Shown here one piece after another: positions 30,847 to 35,745 of a DNA stretch of 35,745 nucleotides (position 1 is the stretch's first letter; every line of letters starts with the position of its first letter). Origin of the DNA: JAKQHY01 sp034429475 (lineage in GTDB: Bacteria; Chloroflexota; Anaerolineae; B4-G1; SLSP01). The stretch lies in the NCBI GenBank assembly GCA_034429475.1, contig DAOUGD010000054.1:1-35745 (forward strand). Direction: 5' to 3'. The position numbers and the translations under genes were made by a program. The notes under the pieces are model-generated. The model was not told the DNA's origin and searched no databases. It saw only the letters and a list, made by a program, of their open reading frames with translations.

Positions 30847-30909
30847 GCGTAATCCGTAATCCGTAAAACGTGAAACGTGAAATCATTACGTTTCACGTTT
30901 GACGTTTTA
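30847..30909. repeat. Heptanucleotide tract with hairpin before the permease gene
   Basis: GCGTAAT, CCGTAAT, CCGTAAA and two ACGTGAA units are followed by CGTTTCA, CGTTTGA and CGTTTTA. Arms 30866-30878 and 30888-30900 are perfect 13-bp inverted repeats. It fills the gap between the CARDB-like gene and the permease gene and could attenuate transcription into the latter. Confidence 0.8.
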
Positions 30910-32829
30910 GCTTCCTAATCCTAAAAAGCCTTTGACGAAGCGCCAGATTGTCTGCGGCAGGGTTTCCGGTGTTTCTATCGGGCCATTCGGCCCGTCCGGG
31001 CCTACGGGGCCTTCAGGATTTTCCGGCTGCGGCATATCCATCACCTCAATCGTCAACGTCTGGCTGATGATCTGCGTCTGGTTGAGGTCGTCCACGTAAT
31101 GGACGTTGACGACGACATCCAACAGCCCCGGCGTCATCGCCATCGCCATCGCGTCGAGCGTCCAGGAACCTCCGGGGTCGAGGTTGCCGACGAAGGTGCT
31201 GGACTCGCCCATAAATTCCAGCCCCGCGCCGGTCGCTTCCAGCGTGGGGATATTGAAGCGCGCCGTCCCGGCGTTCACCACTTCGATGGGTAGTTGAAAC
31301 GGCTGGCCGACCATCGCGGCACCCTCCACCGGGCGATAAAAGCTGACCTTAAAGTTCGGGCGGCGGCGCACCATCAGGCTGATGCGCTGCGTGTCTTTTT
31401 CGCGGGTGCCGCCCACCGTGTCGTAGGCCAGGGCCACCGGGAGGTTGTGCGCTTTTGTCTCCGCATTACCCGCCGCCATCATCCGCAGCATGACGGTTTC
31501 TGTAGCGCCGGCGTCCAGTTGCGGGATAAAGCTGACGTTGCTGCCGCCCACCGGCACAAACGCGCCGAGGTCCACGCCATCCACGCCTCCCAACGCCAGG
31601 GTAAGCCGCTGCGCCGCTCCCCCGCCGACGTTGCTCAATGCTATCGTCAACGTGAAACTGTCGCCGGGCGAGATGGCCTCCGGTTCGGTACGGTAGGATG
31701 CAATGAGCAACTGCGGGCGACTCGCCAGACTGACGTCCACGTCCAGCCCTACCGTCTGCTGGTCGCTGTAACTGCCGCCGCTGTAATCGGCATACTCCAA
31801 CCCAATGCTGAGTCCCAGGCGACCGCCTTCTTTGACCGGCTTGAGCAACAACGGCAGCGTCACCGTGACGGCTTCGTTAATTTTAAGCACATCGGTGGCA
31901 GCGGCGATGGCGCCGCCTTCCGCCGGGATCGCGGCTTCCGCGTCGGCCTTGGTCATCACGTTGATGGCCGTGCGGCTGCCGCGATTGACCAGGCGCAGCG
32001 TCAACGTGAACAGTTCGCCGGGCGCGACGTGCGCGGGCGTCGTGCTGACGCCCTCAATCAGAACTTTGGGCTTGCCGGTCGGCGCCGCGCCGGTGCTGGC
32101 GCCAATCACTTCCACGGGGATGTTGGCCGGGTAGTCGTAATGGTTGCCTTCGTAATCGTTGGCCGAAAGCTGCACTGCAACTTGGTGGATGCCATTGCTG
32201 GCTTCTTTGGGAACCTGGAAACGCTGCGTGGCGACAAAAGTGGCGTTGATGGGGACCTGCCAGAAAAGGTGGCCCTTTTCCCCCAGTGGAAGAAAATCTC
32301 CGCCAATAAAGACGGCCATCGTATTCTCTCCGGCGCGGCTGCCGTTGTTGTACACCTCAACGCTGACAGAAAACTCCTGCCCCGGCTTGACCTGGAGCGG
32401 TTCCACCGTGTAGTTGCGCACCGTGAGGATCGGCCGTCCAGAAGGCGCCGGCGATTCCGGCTTGGGGGTGGCGGTAGGCGCCGGCGCCGCCGTAATGGTG
32501 AGCGTTCCGGTGCCGATGGTGTCCCCTTCAGCATCCAAAACGAGCAGCGTATACGTCCCCGTTCCCAACCCGGTCGGCACGACGGCCTGGAGCGTAGTGA
32601 GATTTACGTAAGTCGTCGCCAGAACGCCGTAGTTCACCAGCCGGACGGTACACTGCTCCGTGAAAGTCAACGGCGCCGTCGCATAAACACTCACCGTGCC
32701 ACCCAGGTCGGAACGCAACGAAGACGGTTCCACCGTCACCGGCGTCTGCGCCATCACCAGCGCAGCCATACCGCCCAAAAGTAAGCTTGCCACAAACAAC
32801 ATCAAAGTCCATTTTACAATGTGTCTCAT
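30907..32829 (-). CDS. Secreted CARDB-like repeat protein (COG1361-type) of the ABC operon
   Basis: 640 residues from the ATG at 32829 (preceded by GAGGG; an upstream TTG at 32832 is less likely). A signal peptide (about 1-28, ending in AQT) is followed by three or four Ig-like CARDB/NEW3-type domains, each with the pattern V-x-P-G-x-x-F-x-L-x-x-x-x-x-N-x-G (for example VKPGQEFSVSVEVYNNG and VAPGELFTLTLRLVNRG). The C-terminus is proline- and glycine-rich (EGPVGPDGPNGP) and ends in a short amphipathic helix. COG1361-like secreted proteins are often encoded beside MacB-type ABC genes, as here, and may act as an extracytoplasmic partner. The ligand is unknown. Confidence 0.82.
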   Translation of the reverse strand: MRHIVKWTLMLFVASLLLGGMAALVMAQTPVTVEPSSLRSDLGGTVSVYATAPLTFTEQCTVRLVNYGVLATTYVNLTTLQAVVPTGLGTGTYTLLVLDAEGDTIGTGTLTITAAPAPTATPKPESPAPSGRPILTVRNYTVEPLQVKPGQEFSVSVEVYNNGSRAGENTMAVFIGGDFLPLGEKGHLFWQVPINATFVATQRFQVPKEASNGIHQVAVQLSANDYEGNHYDYPANIPVEVIGASTGAAPTGKPKVLIEGVSTTPAHVAPGELFTLTLRLVNRGSRTAINVMTKADAEAAIPAEGGAIAAATDVLKINEAVTVTLPLLLKPVKEGGRLGLSIGLEYADYSGGSYSDQQTVGLDVDVSLASRPQLLIASYRTEPEAISPGDSFTLTIALSNVGGGAAQRLTLALGGVDGVDLGAFVPVGGSNVSFIPQLDAGATETVMLRMMAAGNAETKAHNLPVALAYDTVGGTREKDTQRISLMVRRRPNFKVSFYRPVEGAAMVGQPFQLPIEVVNAGTARFNIPTLEATGAGLEFMGESSTFVGNLDPGGSWTLDAMAMAMTPGLLDVVVNVHYVDDLNQTQIISQTLTIEVMDMPQPENPEGPVGPDGPNGPIETPETLPQTIWRFVKGFLGLGS

Positions 32830-32842
32830 CAAACCCTCACAA

Positions 32843-32891
32843 GCGAATTGCGAATTGCGAATTAGGAGTTGCGAGTTAGGAGTTAGGAGTT
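32843..32891. repeat. Heptanucleotide tract between the ATPase and CARDB-like genes
   Basis: Three GCGAATT, then AGGAGTT, GCGAGTT and two AGGAGTT units, 49 bp in exact register. Confidence 0.88.
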
Positions 32892-32909
32892 AGGAAACCT
32901 TGTCACCTT

Positions 32910-32956
32910 GTCTCCCCCTCACCCACTCTCCCCCTCACCCACTCTCCCCCTCACCC
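32910..32956. repeat. 17-bp tandem repeat over the ATPase stop codon
   Basis: A C-rich 17-bp unit containing CCCCCTCACCCACT is repeated about 2.5 times. The last residues (EGESG) and the stop codon of the ABC ATPase gene, on the minus strand, are read from it. Confidence 0.8.
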
Positions 32957-33660
32957 TGCTCCTGCACGCGCCCGTCCCGCAGATGAAGCGCGCGGGTGGT
33001 GTAGCGCGTCACGCCAGGATCGTGGGAAACGATGATGATGGTGCGGCCCTCCTGGTTGAGATCGCTCAACAACGCCAGCACTTCCTGTCCGGTGTGCGAA
33101 TCCAGGTTTCCGGTCGGTTCGTCGGCCAGGATGATGCGGGGGTCGTTAGCAAGCGCGCGGGCGATGGCGACGCGCTGCTGCTGGCCGCCAGACAGCTCGG
33201 TGGGCCGGTGCATCCGCCGTTCCGCTAACCCGACGCGCTCCAACAATGCCTGCGCCCGCTCCCGGCGTGCCCGCGGCGGAATACGGTTGAAAATCATCGG
33301 AAACTCCACGTTCTGCTGAGCCGTCATCGTCGCCACCAGGTGAAACGCCTGAAAGATGAACCCGATTTCCTGGCCCCGATACGTCGCCAGATCGTTCTCG
33401 TCCAACCCCACAATCTCGCGCCCGTTGACCCAAATTTCACCCTCGGTGGGGCGATCCAACCCGCCCAACAGGTACAACAGGGTGGACTTGCCCGATCCCG
33501 ACGGCCCCATCACCGCCAGAAACTCTCCGGCGGCTACTTCCAGGTCCACACCATCCAGGGCGTGGACGACCTGATCGCCCATCGCAAAATCCCGATGCAA
33601 CTGCGCAGTGCGGATTGTCGCAGGAGCTGCCCCGCTTTGCAGTTCCGGCGAATTATCCAA
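32935..33660 (-). CDS. LolD/MacB-type ABC transporter ATP-binding protein
   Basis: About 241 residues from the TTG at 33660, which GGAG precedes; a GTG at 33705 would add 15 residues. The start overlaps the stop of the YIP1 gene, pointing to coupled translation. All ABC motifs are present: Walker A GPSGSGKST, Q loop in FIFQAFHL, signature LSGGQQQRVAIARAL, Walker B IILADEPTGNLDS and the switch histidine in IIVSHD. The N-terminal L-x-R-D-F and V-x-A-L-D-G-V-D-L segments fit the LolD/MacB subfamily. It should power the permease encoded two genes downstream. The C-terminus is read from a 17-bp repeat. Confidence 0.95.
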   Translation of the reverse strand: MDNSPELQSGAAPATIRTAQLHRDFAMGDQVVHALDGVDLEVAAGEFLAVMGPSGSGKSTLLYLLGGLDRPTEGEIWVNGREIVGLDENDLATYRGQEIGFIFQAFHLVATMTAQQNVEFPMIFNRIPPRARRERAQALLERVGLAERRMHRPTELSGGQQQRVAIARALANDPRIILADEPTGNLDSHTGQEVLALLSDLNQEGRTIIIVSHDPGVTRYTTRALHLRDGRVQEQGEGESG

Positions 33661-34453
33661 CCCCGCCTCCGGGCGTAGGACTCGTAACGCCGCCCAATAC
33701 GCCACCGAAGATGGCCGGGACGATGCCCAACAGCGTGAAGACCACCCAGATCGCCAGCACCGCCATCAACGCCTTGCGGTACTTGAGATTCGTGAAGGCC
33801 ATCAATCCCACGCTGAGCAGGATCAAATGCCAGATCATATACAGGTCTACCTTCGCCAGAATGCTGGTCAGCGCCAGTTGGCCGGGGCCGGGCGCGATCA
33901 TGGCGGTGGCGTTCTGATTCACAAAGCCGGACAGCCCGGCGTTGGTGATGGTCTCGCCCGTGCCGAGAATGTAGAGGGTCTGCACCAATCCCCGGATACC
34001 GTAGGGCAGCCACGTCCACACGGACAGGCGGGCCATCTGCCCGAAGCTGCTGCTGCGTCCCAGGAAGACGCTCGCCAGGTAGAGCGCCGCGCCCCAGAGC
34101 AGCCACGCGGCCGGTGCGCCGACGATCTTCCCCGCCAGTTGGAACAGATTGAGATTACTCGCCGGTGGTTGCTCGAAGCCCCCCCCCATCATTGTCGGAT
34201 CATATTTTCCGCTCATCGCGGCTTCGCTGCCCATCATCCCTTCCATAGCGACGGGCATAGCTGGCGCCGCCGTTTTCGATGCTGCCACAATCGGCGCGAC
34301 GGTCAGCAGCAGAATGAGGATCGCCGGGAGCCACCAGGCGCGCTTGTGGTTATCCTTCAAATAGGTGAACGTGATTTTGGGGCGCAATAGCACCCCAAAG
34401 AGTAGTGCGAAAATGTTTTTCTGACTTGCGCCGTTTGCGGTTTCTTTCTCCAT
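33653..34453 (-). CDS. YIP1 family membrane protein
   Basis: 266 residues from the ATG at 34453, with GGAGG five bases upstream; a longer frame to 34501 is not needed. Five membrane helices are predicted: one after a short cytosolic N-terminus (AWWLPAILILLL) and four in the C-terminal half, the arrangement of the Yip1 domain. A methionine- and glycine-rich, probably flexible stretch (about 75-95) follows the first helix. Bacterial YIP1 proteins have no settled role, but they are often encoded with ABC exporters. It is the first gene of the operon with the ATPase, the CARDB-like protein and the permease. Confidence 0.8.
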   Translation of the reverse strand: MEKETANGASQKNIFALLFGVLLRPKITFTYLKDNHKRAWWLPAILILLLTVAPIVAASKTAAPAMPVAMEGMMGSEAAMSGKYDPTMMGGGFEQPPASNLNLFQLAGKIVGAPAAWLLWGAALYLASVFLGRSSSFGQMARLSVWTWLPYGIRGLVQTLYILGTGETITNAGLSGFVNQNATAMIAPGPGQLALTSILAKVDLYMIWHLILLSVGLMAFTNLKYRKALMAVLAIWVVFTLLGIVPAIFGGVLGGVTSPTPGGGVG

Positions 34454-34543
34454 AGTTCCTCCAGCCAGCCAAGAAGTTATCAGGACAGTCGCCCCAACCA
34501 ATCATGACGCTACACTCCCGCCAAAAGTTCCCGCCAAGCGGCA

Positions 34544-34571
34544 ACTATAGCACGGCTTGTATTTTGTGCAA
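34544..34571 (-). promoter_or_regulatory. Candidate promoter of the YIP1-ABC operon
   Basis: TTGCAC (34571-34566), a 16-bp spacer and TATAGT (34549-34544, five of six to TATAAT) on the minus strand, about 90 bp before the start codon at 34453. Confidence 0.45.
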
Positions 34572-34573
34572 CG

Positions 34574-35566
34574 TCAACTCGGCGGTTCCTGCGCCTTAAA
34601 GTGTCCGCCGCGCACCTCATTGGCCTGCGTGAAAACGACAAAGCCATCTGGATCGCTGGTGCGCACGATCTCTTCGACGTGAGAAACCTGGATATCGCTG
34701 ACAGCGCACAACAATACGTCGCGCTTTTCGCCAGTGTACATTCCCACCCCTTCCAACGCAGTGACGCCGCGCCCCAGTTCTTTCATCAAGCGCGCGGCGA
34801 TACTATCCTTCTGGGTAGTGATGATGAAAGCCAGATTCGGCGCGGTTTGCGGCTTGAACCAGCTCGGACCTCTGTGCTGCCACTCGGAACGACGGGGAAC
34901 GCCCCGTTTCTTGTAGCGCCGGTACCCCTCCAGAGTAATGAGAAACAGGAAGAGATAAATCGCCATCACGATAAGAATGGCTATCCAACCTGGAATGACC
35001 GTGCCGATGGCGGCCCGGCCGATAATTTCCCGCACATTGGCGGTGGGCGTCGGATGCACGGCCAGTTTGAGAGCCCAACTGGCCAGAATCACGCCGACAA
35101 TGGCGGCATAATTGCGCCGGAAGCGATTGCCCATGGCCTCCCAGTGAGAAATGGGGAAAAGCGGGTTGATCAGCGCGTCGCTGAGTGAGTCGCCCCAATC
35201 GGGCGCCGGGCGGAACGGCGGCGCGAGCATCGCCGCGAAGAAATTCGTCTCCAACAGCCGCACCCGGTGATACCACAGCGAATAATACGCATAACGCCGC
35301 GCCTCGATATTGAGAAATATCAAGACAAACAGCAACACCAGCAGGATCACAAAATGGGGGTTTTGCGCCGAGCTGAACCCGAAGGTGATGGCGCCCGCCG
35401 TCGTCACCACCGCCCAGTTCGTCGTCGTGTCCAGGCGACTGCGCCACAAATTGACGCGCGCAATTTCCGCCCGGTACATGTGAACCATCGCCGTGGTGAA
35501 GTTACCCTTGTCCAGTTCATAGCCCTGATAAGTCCAGACAGAATCCTTTTCATAAGGTTCCGACAC
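34574..35566 (-). CDS. DUF2270 membrane protein with C-terminal DUF2179-like domain
   Basis: 330 residues, starting with GTG at 35566 behind a G-rich ribosome binding site. The N-terminal two thirds match DUF2270: HMYRAEIARVNLWRSRLDTTTNWAV (split here as HMYRAEIARV and NLWRSRLDTT) followed by two close membrane helices (about 50-85) and two more (about 152-170 and 190-215). The C-terminal 85 residues look like DUF2179, the small ligand-binding domain at the end of YitT-type proteins: KELGRGVTALEGVGMYTG, then V-L-L-C-A-V-S, and D-P-D-G-F-V-V-F. A fused ligand-sensing tail is plausible. Function is unknown. It appears to be a single-gene transcript with its own promoter. Confidence 0.78.
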   Translation of the reverse strand: MSEPYEKDSVWTYQGYELDKGNFTTAMVHMYRAEIARVNLWRSRLDTTTNWAVVTTAGAITFGFSSAQNPHFVILLVLLFVLIFLNIEARRYAYYSLWYHRVRLLETNFFAAMLAPPFRPAPDWGDSLSDALINPLFPISHWEAMGNRFRRNYAAIVGVILASWALKLAVHPTPTANVREIIGRAAIGTVIPGWIAILIVMAIYLFLFLITLEGYRRYKKRGVPRRSEWQHRGPSWFKPQTAPNLAFIITTQKDSIAARLMKELGRGVTALEGVGMYTGEKRDVLLCAVSDIQVSHVEEIVRTSDPDGFVVFTQANEVRGGHFKAQEPPS

Positions 35567-35602
35567 AATACACCCCCACTTTCCAACAGTTTGATTCGTT
35601 CC

Positions 35603-35608
35603 ATTATA
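35603..35608 (-). promoter_or_regulatory. Perfect -10 box for the DUF2270 gene
   Basis: TATAAT on the minus strand lies about 37 bp before the GTG start. The -35 region is poor, but two GCTAAA words (on the plus strand, 35611-35627) lie just upstream and could bind a regulator. The rest of 35630-35745 is GC-rich and shows no gene that I can support. Confidence 0.45.
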
Positions 35609-35745
35609 CTGCTAAAGTGTGCTAAAATTGCCCTAGAAGTTATCTACAGGGGCCTGTCATTCTCCCGGAGGGCGGCGCGCTGAGGCGCAAGGGCCGGCTA
35701 AAGTCGTTGTTTTTAAAGGGGTTTTGCGGTGACGGGCTACCGCCC

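Noticed and set aside
31294..32784. Open frame of about 496 codons on the plus strand
   Set aside because: It is the shadow of the secreted CARDB-like gene, is rich in R and H in a shadow-like way and shows no domain, whereas the minus-strand frame has a signal peptide and clear Ig-like repeats.
35640..35745. GC-rich end of the window as a structured RNA or rRNA fragment
   Set aside because: It has no recognisable rRNA or riboswitch signature and is cut by the window edge, so nothing can be supported.

Overview
The window looks like chromosomal DNA of a Chloroflexota bacterium, probably Anaerolineae or a close relative. This is inferred from gene content and style: split gcvPA/gcvPB glycine decarboxylase, a DUF2723 membrane protein, large GAF sensor kinases, a DHH-CBS-CCA fusion, a DUF2270 protein and high-GC housekeeping genes. 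It is also suggested by the many short heptanucleotide repeat tracts. No rRNA gene, CRISPR array, transposase or integrase gene was found, and no intact tRNA.

Layout. 1-1100: the tail of an unknown gene, a tRNA-like 3' fragment, a strong hairpin and a lysoplasmalogenase-like gene (minus). 1110-4819 (plus): a hybrid sensor kinase with a receiver at each end, then a GNAT acetyltransferase. 4827-9210 (minus): a DapA-family aldolase, a Bax-inhibitor-1 protein, a membrane-anchored methyltransferase, an HD phosphohydrolase and an APH-family kinase. 9269-10888: an AT-richer stretch of three small minus-strand genes divided by two sites with integron attC architecture; one gene encodes a stand-alone EF-Tu domain III. 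10994-14346 (minus): gcvH, gcvPA, gcvPB. 14459-18594 (minus): a GAF histidine kinase and a receiver-ParA/CpaE-like protein. 18683-27654 (minus): a DUF2723 membrane protein, an SGNH hydrolase, transketolase, a hypothetical protein and the DHH-CBS-CCA protein. 27876-29446 (plus): a tiny membrane protein and xseA. 29492-34453 (minus): a probable operon of YIP1 protein, ABC ATPase, secreted CARDB-like protein and MacB-type permease. 34574-35566 (minus): a DUF2270-DUF2179 membrane protein.

Two things stand out. First, 9269-10888 reads as a small cassette array without an integrase: two imperfect palindromes carry RYYYAAC and GTTRRRY ends and an extra base in the same arm, and each lies just 3' of minus-strand cassette genes. 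Second, the window is sprinkled with tracts built from 7-bp words. Between genes they often form hairpins and supply stop codons. Inside genes they occur as 18, 21 and 6 whole heptads (126, 147 and 42 bp), all multiples of 21, so the reading frame survives. They resemble the STRR heptamer repeats known from filamentous cyanobacteria. A related 9-bp-period inverted repeat lies inside the GNAT gene and again between gcvH and gcvPA.

No gene-free stretch exceeds 300 bases. The longest gaps (904-1109, 6747-6948, 10787-10993, 27655-27875, 35567-35745) are described in the entries where anything was visible.
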